Below are positions 6,679 to 13,203 of a DNA stretch of 34,693 nt, one piece after another. This stretch comes from a virus. The stretch lies in the IMG/VR virus record IMGVR_UViG_3300030104_005879, positions 1-34,693 of that record; one strand, 5' to 3'. Positions within the stretch are counted from its first letter, which is position 1. Each line of letters starts with the position of its first letter. Under the pieces are notes generated by a model. That model had not been told where the DNA came from and made no database searches. It worked only from the letters and a program-made list of their open reading frames with translations. Position numbers and translations under genes: made by a program.

Positions 6679-8220
6679 ATGAATGTATTAAGCCTTTTTG
6701 ATGGTATGAGCTGTGGTCAATTAGCATTGAATAGATTAGGAATTAAGGTAGATAACTACTTTGCTTCAGAGATAGATAAATATGCTATACAAGTTACCAA
6801 AGCAAATTATCCAAACACTAAACATATAGGAAGTGTAGTAGATGTTAAAGCTGCAGACCTTCCTAAAATTCATTTATTAATAGGTGGTAGTCCTTGCCAA
6901 TCATTTAGCTTTGCAGGTAAGCGCAAAGGAATGAGTACAAAGTGCAATCAGGAAATACTTACTTTGGAGCATTATTTACAACTTAAAACTGATGGCTTTG
7001 AGTTTGAAGGTCAATCTTATTTATTTTGGGAATATATGAGATTGCTAAAGGAAACTAAACCTAAATACTTTTTATTGGAAAATGTTATGATGGGAGATAA
7101 ATGGCAAAAAGTACTATCTAAAACTATAGGCATTGATCCCATTATGATTAATTCATCTTTACTATCTGCCCAAAATAGAAAGAGATTGTACTGGACTAAT
7201 ATAGGCACTAATAAAAATAATCTATTTGGAATAGAGCAACCAGGAATAAAGCAACCAAAGGATAAAGGTATTTTGTTAAAGGATGTTTTGGAAAGTGATG
7301 TAGAGCAAAAGTATTTTTTAAGTGATAATGCTATTAAAACTGTTGCAAGAAGTAAACATGGTAAACAATGTTTGAATTTAAATAAAAAATCTATATGTTT
7401 AGTAGCAGTTTATTATAAACAAGGTAGAGATAAACAATATATAAATACCCAAAAAATTTTGGGGGCAGGTTGTAGAATGGATGATAATTATATAAATACA
7501 AGTTTACTTAAAAGTAAAAATATAAATTCTATCCCAAAAAACACAAAAAATTATTTAGAAGTAAAAAGGAAAGTAAAGGTCAGAAAAAATAAAGTAGATA
7601 TAAAAGCCTTACAAAAGCTATTAAAAAAACATAAAAAAAGTACTTACAAAAAAATTTCTGAAGATTTAAATGTTAATTTAACTATTGTAGAACATTGGTT
7701 CAGAACAGATAAGTATTTTTCTATTCCAGATCCTGATATATGGCTAAAATTAAAAGAATATTTAAACATAGATATAAATGATTTTGATAATAGCATAATG
7801 GAATTTATAGAAAAAGATGGTAATTTTGACCAATCAAACAGAGTATATACTACAGCAAATAAAAGTCCATGTTTAACTTCTGCAAAAAAAGATAATTGTA
7901 TTTTTGTTCCTGAAAACACTAAAAAAGGATTTGCAGAAATAGAAGATGGTCAATGCTTTGATGCTACACAACCTAACTATAAAACTAGGAGAGGCAGTAA
8001 GATGGATAAAAAAACTAACTGCTTAACTACTACTACACCTGAATTTTATTTATATAAAAATGCTAAAATAAGAAGATTAACACCTATAGAATGTGAAAGG
8101 CTTCAAACTGTACCTGATAACTATACTAATCATGTTTCAGATTCTCAAAGATATAAAATGTTAGGTAATGGATGGACTATAGATGTAATAGCTTATATAT
8201 TAAAGCATATGAATTTATAA
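6679..8220 (+). CDS. DNA cytosine-C5 methyltransferase
   Basis: All main C5-methylase motifs are visible in the 513-aa product: motif I FDGMSCG (7-13), motif IV GGSPCQSF with catalytic C73, motif VI LLENV (E135), motif VIII QNRKR (165-169), motif IX RRLTPIECERLQ (465-476) and motif X MLGNGWTIDVI (494-504). Between VIII and IX lies a long target-recognition region (about 190-460). It contains a helix-turn-helix-like insert (308-345, KKISEDLNVNLTIVEHWFRTD) and two similar blocks (NRVYTTANKSPCLT and KMDKKTNCLTTTTP). The enzyme transfers a methyl group from S-adenosylmethionine to cytosine, probably shielding phage DNA from host restriction. No restriction partner is nearby. It is framed by two copies of a 44-base bipartite repeat, which suggests separate regulation or later acquisition. 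Its recognition site cannot be read from sequence. Confidence 0.93.
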   Translation: MNVLSLFDGMSCGQLALNRLGIKVDNYFASEIDKYAIQVTKANYPNTKHIGSVVDVKAADLPKIHLLIGGSPCQSFSFAGKRKGMSTKCNQEILTLEHYLQLKTDGFEFEGQSYLFWEYMRLLKETKPKYFLLENVMMGDKWQKVLSKTIGIDPIMINSSLLSAQNRKRLYWTNIGTNKNNLFGIEQPGIKQPKDKGILLKDVLESDVEQKYFLSDNAIKTVARSKHGKQCLNLNKKSICLVAVYYKQGRDKQYINTQKILGAGCRMDDNYINTSLLKSKNINSIPKNTKNYLEVKRKVKVRKNKVDIKALQKLLKKHKKSTYKKISEDLNVNLTIVEHWFRTDKYFSIPDPDIWLKLKEYLNIDINDFDNSIMEFIEKDGNFDQSNRVYTTANKSPCLTSAKKDNCIFVPENTKKGFAEIEDGQCFDATQPNYKTRRGSKMDKKTNCLTTTTPEFYLYKNAKIRRLTPIECERLQTVPDNYTNHVSDSQRYKMLGNGWTIDVIAYILKHMNL

Positions 8221-8264
8221 ACTCTATATAGCAAGGTGGATTTATTGACATTTTTTGTCAAATT
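8221..8264 (+). promoter_or_regulatory. Bipartite repeat, copy 2 (upstream of replication operon)
   Basis: This is the same ACTCTATATA (8221-8230), 12-base spacer and TTGACATTTTTTGTCAA palindrome (8245-8261) as at 6609-6652. It starts immediately after the stop codon of the methyltransferase gene. The right arm of the palindrome overlaps the TTG of the predicted promoter at 8255, so a bound protein would be well placed to repress or activate the replication genes. Confidence 0.6.
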
Positions 8265-8286
8265 TACTATAAAATAATTATATTTG
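8255..8286 (+). promoter_or_regulatory. Bacteroidetes-type promoter for the replication operon
   Basis: TTG (8255-8257), 21 bases, then TATATTTG (8279-8286) exactly fits the flavobacterial/Bacteroidetes consensus TTG-N17-23-TAnnTTTG. Initiation would fall around 8293, giving a short leader that begins near the ACAAACAACA element before the ATG at 8311. This is the best promoter match in the window. Confidence 0.6.
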
Positions 8287-8310
8287 TAAGACAAACAACA
8301 AAACACTAAT

Positions 8311-9102
8311 ATGCAAAATCCTAACTATTATTCTATTATACCTGCTGAAGTAAGATATGATAAAAACTTAGTACCTAATGCTAAGCTATTATATGCTGAA
8401 ATTACAGCACTTCTCAATATCAATGGCCATTGCTTTGCTTCCAACAGATACTTTGCTAATTTATACAATAAAAGCACTATAACCATTTCAAGGTGGATAA
8501 GCCAATTAAAGAAATTAGGTTATATAGATACACATATACAATATAAAAAAGGCACAAAACAAATTGAAAGTAGAAGTATTACCCTATCAAAAAAAATGAT
8601 AATACCTATTAACAAAAATAATAATAGGGGTATTAACAAAAATGTTAAGGATAATATTAATAATACTAAAGTATTATATAATAATATTAATAAAAATAAT
8701 AAAAAAGGAAAAAAACAATTTGATATTCATCTTTGCACTTTTCCTGATATATTCCAAAAAAATGTTAAATTGAAAAAGGTGTTTTTTGAATTTGTAGAAA
8801 TGAGAAAAGAATTAAAAAAGCCTTTAAAAACTAAAAAAGGAGTAGAAACTAAATTAAGATCACTAGCAAGGGATTGTGAAAAATATGGAACTGATATAGT
8901 AATTGGTGCTATATACCAATCAATAGAAAATGAGTATAAAGGTATTTTTGTCAAGTCTTATGCTAAAAACAACAAACAACATGAACAATCAACTAATGAC
9001 AAAGGAAGCATCTATGAAAATTATGCAAAGATGCTCTATGCAGACACAATGCAGAACAAAGGAAATTCAGACCATTGTGCAGGGGAAGAATGCCAATTTT
9101 AG
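8311..9102 (+). CDS. Replication initiator with N-terminal winged helix (HTH_36-like)
   Basis: The 263-aa product begins with a HTH_36-type winged helix: YYSIIPAEVRYDKNLVPNAKLLYAEITALLN, then FASNRYFANLYNKSTITISRWISQLKKLGYI (about 5-75). A low-complexity linker rich in N, K and I (about 90-135) joins it to a C-terminal helical domain ending in SLARDCEKYGTDIVIGAIYQSIENEYKGIFVKSYAK, a pattern of DnaD/replisome-organiser-like proteins. The layout resembles lambda O-type initiators, which bind an origin inside their own gene and recruit the helicase. The linker-coding DNA here holds repeats and a palindrome. It follows the best promoter in the window and overlaps the next gene by 122 bases. Confidence 0.75.
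   Translation: MQNPNYYSIIPAEVRYDKNLVPNAKLLYAEITALLNINGHCFASNRYFANLYNKSTITISRWISQLKKLGYIDTHIQYKKGTKQIESRSITLSKKMIIPINKNNNRGINKNVKDNINNTKVLYNNINKNNKKGKKQFDIHLCTFPDIFQKNVKLKKVFFEFVEMRKELKKPLKTKKGVETKLRSLARDCEKYGTDIVIGAIYQSIENEYKGIFVKSYAKNNKQHEQSTNDKGSIYENYAKMLYADTMQNKGNSDHCAGEECQF
8607..8700 (+). other. Candidate replication origin inside the initiator gene
   Basis: The segment is nearly pure A/T and contains a 13-base direct repeat TATTAACAAAAAT at 8607-8619 and 8631-8643, a perfect hairpin ATAATACT-AA-AGTATTAT at 8660-8677, and the repeat ATAATATTAATAA flanking it at 8651-8663 and 8681-8693. Iterons plus an AT-rich unwinding region within the initiator's linker-coding region match the lambda O/ori layout. 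Low-complexity asparagine/lysine coding could produce some repetition by itself, so this is a candidate only. Confidence 0.5.
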
Positions 9103-9862
9103 AAGTGTATTAAAATCTAATAATGAGCAACAGATACAACAGCAATTCAATAAACTTTGTTTAAGTATTTTATTTTTAGCCAATACATACACAGGAGCAA
9201 AATTCCAAAATCCTCCAAGTGAAGATGATAAAAACACTTTAAGAAGTTGTGCTAAATTTATTATAGATATGTTTCCACAGCTTGGACAATGTGAACTGGA
9301 GTTAATCTTTCAATTAGCAGCAGCAGGGAAATTTAATATAAACCTAGAAACTTATTATGGGAAATTTTCAGTAAACTTTTTAGGGAAATTATTAACTAAC
9401 TATTTAACTTTTAGAAATAAAATTATTTTAACTTATGAAAAAGAGAAGGAGAAGGATCAAGCTAAAGAGCAACAGCAACAAGCTGAAGAAAAAAACCAAA
9501 GGACAAAAGAGCAAATTATTGAAAAATACAGGGTATTAAAGCAATCTTTTGAAGAATTAGGAGTATTACCTGAATTTGATGATGTGCAGTCTTTTTGGGC
9601 AAAAATTTTGATTGATGCTAATATTATACATTTTACTGAAAATGAAAAAAAATGTATATGGGAAGAAGCTAAAGCCAAAACTGAAAGGATCATAAAAAAT
9701 GAATATTGTAAAGCAAGTTTAACAGATAGAAACAAAAAAAATCTAAGAAATCTAATCAAGAAAATTTCTGAAGGAAAGCAGGACAATGATTTCAATTCAA
9801 AAGCTGTTATTGTTTATTCAAAAATGCTTATAATAAAATCCATATACAATGAAGATGATTAA
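8981..9862 (+). CDS. Probable replication accessory protein, 293 aa
   Basis: The start at 8981 is chosen because ACAAACAAC directly precedes it, as before other genes here; an in-frame ATG at 8930 lies deeper in the upstream gene and lacks this leader. The product has a helical N-terminal domain with ELELIFQLAAAGKFNINLETYYGKFSVNFLGKLLTNYLTFR (about 120-160), a charged coiled coil (EKEKEKDQAKEQQQQAEEKNQ, about 165-190) and a helical C-terminal domain. Similar ...AAAGK...Y..FS...... patterns occur in Bacteroidetes phage replication regions. By position it could be a helicase loader or primosome partner, but no Walker motif is visible. The first 122 bases overlap the initiator gene in another frame. 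Confidence 0.6.
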   Translation: MNNQLMTKEASMKIMQRCSMQTQCRTKEIQTIVQGKNANFRSVLKSNNEQQIQQQFNKLCLSILFLANTYTGAKFQNPPSEDDKNTLRSCAKFIIDMFPQLGQCELELIFQLAAAGKFNINLETYYGKFSVNFLGKLLTNYLTFRNKIILTYEKEKEKDQAKEQQQQAEEKNQRTKEQIIEKYRVLKQSFEELGVLPEFDDVQSFWAKILIDANIIHFTENEKKCIWEEAKAKTERIIKNEYCKASLTDRNKKNLRNLIKKISEGKQDNDFNSKAVIVYSKMLIIKSIYNEDD

Positions 9863-10190
9863 CTATGTATTAATTGCACAATCTACCCTTATTTTAATTC
9901 TTTTTGTTTGGTTGGTGTTATACCCTAAAAAAGAAAATGAAGTTAATTATGACAAAATAAGACAACAGAATGAGCAGATTATACAACAGCTTCAAAAACA
10001 ATTGGAGCAATTGCAAGAGCAAAGTAAAATAATAGCATTAAAATTAGATACTTTAAAAATCAAAATACCTAAAGAACAGATAAAGCTAAATGTGATAAAT
10101 GAAAAAATTAATTCTATCAAAAACAATATTCAGACTTACAATTATACTGATTCTTCTGACCAGTACCTTATCAGCAGATTGTCAAAGTAG
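9849..10190 (+). CDS. Single-pass membrane protein with coiled coil (spanin-like partner 1)
   Basis: The 113-aa product has one N-terminal membrane segment (about 6-24, VLIAQSTLILILFVWLVLY), then a positive PKK and a long glutamine-rich coiled coil (IIQQLQKQLEQLQEQSKIIALKLDTLKIK). This is the topology of inner-membrane Rz-type spanins. It overlaps both the previous gene (14 bases) and the next one (92 bases, different frame). The nested pair recalls Rz/Rz1, which link inner and outer membranes in the last step of lysis of Gram-negative cells. Its place in the replication module is unusual for a lysis gene, so the analogy is tentative. A role in anchoring the replication complex to the membrane is possible. 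Confidence 0.55.
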   Translation: MKMINYVLIAQSTLILILFVWLVLYPKKENEVNYDKIRQQNEQIIQQLQKQLEQLQEQSKIIALKLDTLKIKIPKEQIKLNVINEKINSIKNNIQTYNYTDSSDQYLISRLSK

Positions 10191-10551
10191 CACATTGTGT
10201 TTAGAAAGGTCTATACTTGAAAATGTAGCAACTAAATTAGATTCTTTTAGTGCTCTAAAAGAATTACAACCATTTTATAAAAGCAGATATAATACCTGCT
10301 TAAGTTTGAACAAAACACAAAGCCAAGTTATAGAGTATCAAAGCCAGTTATTAAAAAATAATAAAATACAAATAAGCAAATTTGAATCCATTGAAATAAA
10401 ATATCAAGAAACATTGAATTTTAATGATAAGCACCTTCAGGAGTTATTAAAGAAAAATAGAAAACAAAAAACTATTAATAGAATTACTCTAATAGGTGGA
10501 GGAGCATTAACAATAGCACTAACTACAGCACTTTTAATTTCTTTACTATAA
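10099..10551 (+). CDS. Secreted/membrane coiled-coil protein (spanin-like partner 2)
   Basis: The 150-aa product starts with a signal-peptide-like segment (residues 10-26, IFRLTIILILLTSTLSA) followed by a cysteine (DCQSS). The residue before the cysteine is Asp, so this is not a standard lipobox. The middle is a helical coiled coil with several cysteines (KSRYNTCLSLNKTQSQVIEYQSQLL), and the C-terminus has a second hydrophobic segment (about 133-150, ITLIGGGALTIALTTALLISLL). The mature part probably lies in the periplasm. Its first 92 bases lie within the preceding membrane protein gene. The C-terminal membrane segment differs from classical outer-membrane spanins, so it may instead be a unimolecular or novel type. 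Confidence 0.55.
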   Translation: MKKLILSKTIFRLTIILILLTSTLSADCQSSTLCLERSILENVATKLDSFSALKELQPFYKSRYNTCLSLNKTQSQVIEYQSQLLKNNKIQISKFESIEIKYQETLNFNDKHLQELLKKNRKQKTINRITLIGGGALTIALTTALLISLL

Positions 10552-10562
10552 AAACAAACAAC

Positions 10563-10940
10563 ATGAAACCAAATCAAGCTAATGAAGATTACATCAACAA
10601 GAAACTTATATACTGCTCTTTACTCCTGCAGGAATATGCATACATTCAACTTATAGATTCTCCTATTATTAGAGGAACTATAAAACACCAATTAAAAACC
10701 AAATTAAGATTTGTTAAAAATCAATTAGTGCAAATGGGAAATGATGCAAGGATTTCAAGAAAAGCCATACAACAAAGTGAAGATAGTGCTATAGAAAATG
10801 TAGCACTAATGGCTCAACTCCTTTCATCTTCTGCAATAATTCCACCATGTCAATGTGATTTTATAGAAGAAGAATTTCTTAAGATATGTAAAAGAGCAGT
10901 AGAAAATTTTCAAAATAAACAAGGGGAAAAGGTTATATAA
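10563..10940 (+). CDS. Helical hypothetical protein, 125 aa
   Basis: The product is soluble, predicted all-helical (LIYCSLLLQEYAYIQLIDSPIIRGTIKHQLKTKLRFVKNQLVQMG) with a PPCQC motif near residue 98. The ATG is directly preceded by AAAACAAACAAC. It lies between the membrane pair and the ssDNA-binding-like gene. The family is not recognised. Confidence 0.65.
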   Translation: MKPNQANEDYINKKLIYCSLLLQEYAYIQLIDSPIIRGTIKHQLKTKLRFVKNQLVQMGNDARISRKAIQQSEDSAIENVALMAQLLSSSAIIPPCQCDFIEEEFLKICKRAVENFQNKQGEKVI

Positions 10941-10986
10941 GCTACTTATTTTTATTATATTACAACTTTAAAAAAAGAATGAAAAA

Positions 10987-11322
10987 ATGGATGAACTAAA
11001 AATTAAAGGGAAAATTATCAAGAAATTTGATAAAAAAGTATTTGAATCAGGCTATCAGGTTTTAGAATTTGTAATAGAAACTGAAGATAAATATCCTCAA
11101 AAAGTTAAAATGCAAGTAACAAAAGATAAAGTTACTTTGATGGAAGAAATTCCAATAGGCACAAGCATGGTGTTTTCTTTTAATATACGTGGTAGGGAAT
11201 GGGTTAATGATAAAAAAGAAACTCATTACTTTGTTTCTCTTGATGTATGGAGAACAGAAAATTTAGAAGTGGATTTAGAGCCTTCTGATACCCATAGCAC
11301 AGAAGATTCACTTCCATTTTAA
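10987..11322 (+). CDS. DUF3127-like OB-fold protein, probable ssDNA-binding protein
   Basis: The 111-aa product matches the DUF3127 pattern: an opening strand LKIKGKIIKKFDKKVFESGYQVLEFVIET, then EDKYPQKVKMQVTKDKV, then the diagnostic FNIRGREWVND...YFVSLDVWRTE, and an acidic tail ending DSLPF. The DLPF/SLPF ending is typical of single-strand binding proteins and DUF3127 members and usually contacts partner proteins. The family is largely found in Bacteroidetes and its phages. It would cover single strands during replication and ERF-driven recombination. A terminator starts 12 bases after the stop. Confidence 0.8.
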   Translation: MDELKIKGKIIKKFDKKVFESGYQVLEFVIETEDKYPQKVKMQVTKDKVTLMEEIPIGTSMVFSFNIRGREWVNDKKETHYFVSLDVWRTENLEVDLEPSDTHSTEDSLPF

Positions 11323-11333
11323 AACCTTACTAC

Positions 11334-11363
11334 AGAAGGAGATTTTGTCTCCTTCTTTTTTTT
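11334..11363 (+). terminator. Rho-independent terminator after the replication operon
   Basis: AGAAGGAGA (11334-11342) pairs perfectly over nine bases with TCTCCTTCT (11348-11356) across a five-base loop and is followed by a run of eight T. It closes the 8311-11322 unit. Confidence 0.88.
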
Positions 11364-11366
11364 ATT

Positions 11367-11537
11367 ATGACAGATAAACAAAAAATAATAAGACTTCAAT
11401 TTGAAAATAAAGTTTTAAAACAGGCTTTAAAAGATATAAAAAAACAAATATCTAATGTTGAAGATTTGACAGCAACAAAAGCTGTTGTATATGCTAATAT
11501 TAAAAATCCTTATAGTGAAGGAAGAAACTATTATTAA
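11367..11537 (+). CDS. Short coiled-coil hypothetical protein, 56 aa
   Basis: The frame from ATG 11367 to TAA 11535-11537 encodes MTDKQKIIRLQFENKVLKQA followed by a short helix and a C-terminal NPYSEGRNYY. The heptad-like N-terminal half and the fit in an otherwise empty gap of 230 bases between two clear genes support it. It starts only 3 bases after the terminator T-run, so it must be read by transcripts passing the terminator, or be expressed weakly. Its function is unknown. Confidence 0.55.
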   Translation: MTDKQKIIRLQFENKVLKQALKDIKKQISNVEDLTATKAVVYANIKNPYSEGRNYY

Positions 11538-11552
11538 CTATGAAAAAAAACA

Positions 11553-11996
11553 ATGTTAATTTATATAAATTCACAGCAGAAGATTCCTGTAGGTGCAAAG
11601 ATAACAATTCCTCCAATGATGATTTTATTCCAGGAATTAATTCATGCAGTAGTGGACATTCAATTGGATAAAAAGCAAAAAAAGAAAAATATCACATACA
11701 TGGGGATTATTGATGAACCAATACATGATCCTTTAGTAGCTGAACAAATTTGTAATGTATATATACCTGACAAAAAAGAATTATATCCTTATCATAAAAC
11801 TGGAGGATTAACAGAACCTGATTTTATAGAAAAAATTACAGATATATATTCAAGCAAAGACATTTTTTTAACAGCAGACTTATTAGATCAAATAGAAAAT
11901 TTTGGTTTTAGTGGTGTATGGATTTTTGATGCTAAACAAAGACAGATAATAACACTAAAAGAGATAGATATATTAATAATAGGACAGCATAAATGA
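11553..11996 (+). CDS. Hypothetical protein, 147 aa
   Basis: The product is soluble and mixed alpha/beta, with MLIYINSQQKIPVGAKITIPPMMILFQELIHAVVDIQLDKKQKKKNITYMGIIDEP at the N-terminus. It has no signal peptide, cofactor motif or recognisable family. A shorter ORF in another frame begins at 11540 but gives an atypical 43-aa peptide. The end overlaps the next gene by four bases (ATGA type). Confidence 0.65.
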   Translation: MLIYINSQQKIPVGAKITIPPMMILFQELIHAVVDIQLDKKQKKKNITYMGIIDEPIHDPLVAEQICNVYIPDKKELYPYHKTGGLTEPDFIEKITDIYSSKDIFLTADLLDQIENFGFSGVWIFDAKQRQIITLKEIDILIIGQHK

Positions 11997-12340
11997 TGAA
12001 TAAAGACAAAAAAAGATTCTTTAAAAAAGCATATAAGTTAGCAAAAAAAGTAAAAAAAGTCTTAAATTGCAGATGGTATAAGAAAAAGACCAATAAGCAA
12101 ATAGCATTGCTTACAGATATTTTATTCATGGATGAAGCACTAATAGACTTTTTAATATTAGACTATTTTAAAACTGAACAACAATATATAAATAGTATTA
12201 ATGCTTTTTTTGATTTAGAGGCTAAAGCATTTAATTATAATGAACAATTAATATATCAAGCAGGAAGAATGCATTCATTAACTCAAAAGGTGTATCTTCA
12301 ACATGATTATATGGAGTTTAAACTAAAAATAGGAATATAA
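11993..12340 (+). CDS. Basic hypothetical protein, 115 aa
   Basis: The first 35 residues are very basic (NKDKKRFFKKAYKLAKKVKKVLNCRWYKKK), suggesting nucleic-acid binding; the rest is acidic and helical (DEALIDFLILDYFKTEQQYINSINAFFDLEAKAF). The start overlaps the previous stop, and a second Met follows immediately. The family is not recognised. Confidence 0.6.
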   Translation: MMNKDKKRFFKKAYKLAKKVKKVLNCRWYKKKTNKQIALLTDILFMDEALIDFLILDYFKTEQQYINSINAFFDLEAKAFNYNEQLIYQAGRMHSLTQKVYLQHDYMEFKLKIGI

Positions 12341-12379
12341 GAAAAAGGGGTGATTCCCTTTGTTGTTTGTATATATGAA

Positions 12380-12408
12380 GGGAGTAGGGCAACTTACTTC
12401 CTTTTTTT
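12380..12408 (+). terminator. Rho-independent terminator with GNRA-type loop
   Basis: GGGAGTAGG (12380-12388) pairs with CTTACTTCC (12393-12401), with two G-U pairs, across a GCAA tetraloop, followed by seven T. A second small hairpin, AAAGGG/CCCTTT, lies just upstream (12344-12361). The pair ends the 11553-12340 unit and shows that the open frame running through here from 12360 is not coding. Confidence 0.75.
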
Positions 12409-12419
12409 ATTATTTAAAT

Positions 12420-12572
12420 ATGGAATTGAAAATGAATTGCAACATGGAGGAGTATAAAAAACTTTTAACTTATATTTTACTAAAAGACTTAACAGAAGAA
12501 GAAAAAAAAGAAATTGAGAAATCTATAGATTATATTTTAAATACAAAACAACAAAAAAACACTAACAAATGA
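12420..12572 (+). CDS. Acidic hypothetical protein, 50 aa
   Basis: The start is set at ATG 12420 because the longer in-frame ATG at 12360 would place the terminator inside the coding region. The product is a short helical protein (MELKMNCNMEEYKKLLTYIL, then DLTEEEKKEIEKSIDYIL). The last codons overlap the next gene start (ATGA) and also form the A-rich leader ACAAAACAACAAAAAAAC for it. Its function is unknown. Confidence 0.5.
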   Translation: MELKMNCNMEEYKKLLTYILLKDLTEEEKKEIEKSIDYILNTKQQKNTNK

Positions 12573-13063
12573 CTTATAACTCTAGCTACAAGAAAAGAAA
12601 AAAATCAGGACAAAAAGCAGAAGATTTAGCTTTTGAATTTTATAATAATATGGAAGGGTGTCACATTATACCCTTTGGTATTGAATCTATATTAGGATCA
12701 AAAACTGCTATAATTACAGAATTATTCTATCATTGTGTGCCTAATAAATTAAAATCAATGCCTGACTTTATTTTATTTTGGCAAAAAAAAGGATATAAAA
12801 AAAAGATGTGGTTTATAGAAGTTAAACTATCATCCTTTGACTTTTTAAGATTGAAATTACTAGATATTGAAACTTATAAGTATTGGAATGAAACTTTTAA
12901 TGAATCAAAGTTATTGTTTTATATACAATATGCTAATAAAAATAATTTTAAACAGGTAACATTTGATAAGTTGTTAGAATTGATCACTGCTAATAATTAT
13001 GAAATAAAAAAATATCCTGATAATAATAAGCAGTACATTGAAATACCTTACAAAGATTTTTAA
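12569..13063 (+). CDS. PD-(D/E)XK family nuclease-like protein, 164 aa
   Basis: The N-terminus (KKSGQKAEDLAFEFYNN) has a conserved-looking glutamate E18, followed later by SMPDFILFWQKKGYKKKMWFIEVKLSS. This gives P65-D66 and E84-V-K86, the classical PD...EXK catalytic core on two adjacent strands. Such enzymes include restriction-like endonucleases, junction resolvases and packaging-associated nucleases. It is the last gene before the terminase region, where many phages carry an HNH or other nuclease that aids packaging. Alternatively it could degrade host DNA. The family within the superfamily is not determined. Confidence 0.6.
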   Translation: MTYNSSYKKRKKSGQKAEDLAFEFYNNMEGCHIIPFGIESILGSKTAIITELFYHCVPNKLKSMPDFILFWQKKGYKKKMWFIEVKLSSFDFLRLKLLDIETYKYWNETFNESKLLFYIQYANKNNFKQVTFDKLLELITANNYEIKKYPDNNKQYIEIPYKDF

Positions 13064-13065
13064 TT

Positions 13066-13095
13066 ATGGGAAGAAAAACAATAGACAAAAAATAG
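13066..13095 (+). pseudogene. Truncated terminase-small-subunit-like start (9 codons)
   Basis: Directly after the nuclease stop codon, ATGGGAAGAAAAACAATAGAC encodes MGRKTIDKK and stops at 13093-13095. The true small terminase gene 138 bases downstream begins with the same ATGGGAAGAAAAA (MGRKKVNIDWKK). The shared beginning and the early stop suggest a duplicated gene start, either a remnant or a leader peptide. It is too short to be proved as either. Confidence 0.4.
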
Positions 13096-13173
13096 GTTGC
13101 ACTACAGACTAAAGTACAACCTATGTAAACAAGCGTTTTGTAAACAACCACATTAAAGATATAGTATCTTTAA
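13092..13173 (+). promoter_or_regulatory. Structured non-coding region before the late (packaging) genes
   Basis: The 140-base gap before the terminase contains a hairpin ATAGGTTG (13092-13099) / CAACCTAT (13117-13124), extended inside by ACT/AGT after one mismatch, a tandem TGTAAACAA pair (13124-13148), and a perfect inverted repeat TTAAAGATA-TAG-TATCTTTAA (13153-13173). No T-run follows the first hairpin, so it is not a simple terminator. The region could hold a late promoter with operator, a small RNA or a packaging signal near the terminase genes. Confidence 0.5.
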
Positions 13174-13203
13174 ACAAAAACAAAATATTTTAAATATTAT
13201 TTT

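Noticed and set aside
7330-7900. Intein or homing endonuclease inside the methyltransferase
   Set aside because: No intein block motifs, no HNH or LAGLIDADG signature and no C+N splice junctions are visible; the region fits an enlarged target-recognition domain.
11540-11671. 43-codon ORF starting just before the 11553 gene
   Set aside because: It overlaps the 147-codon frame almost completely and has an unlikely composition; the longer frame is preferred.
12360-12419. Longer N-terminus for the 12420-12572 gene
   Set aside because: The extension runs through a clear terminator hairpin and T-run, and the start has no A-rich leader.
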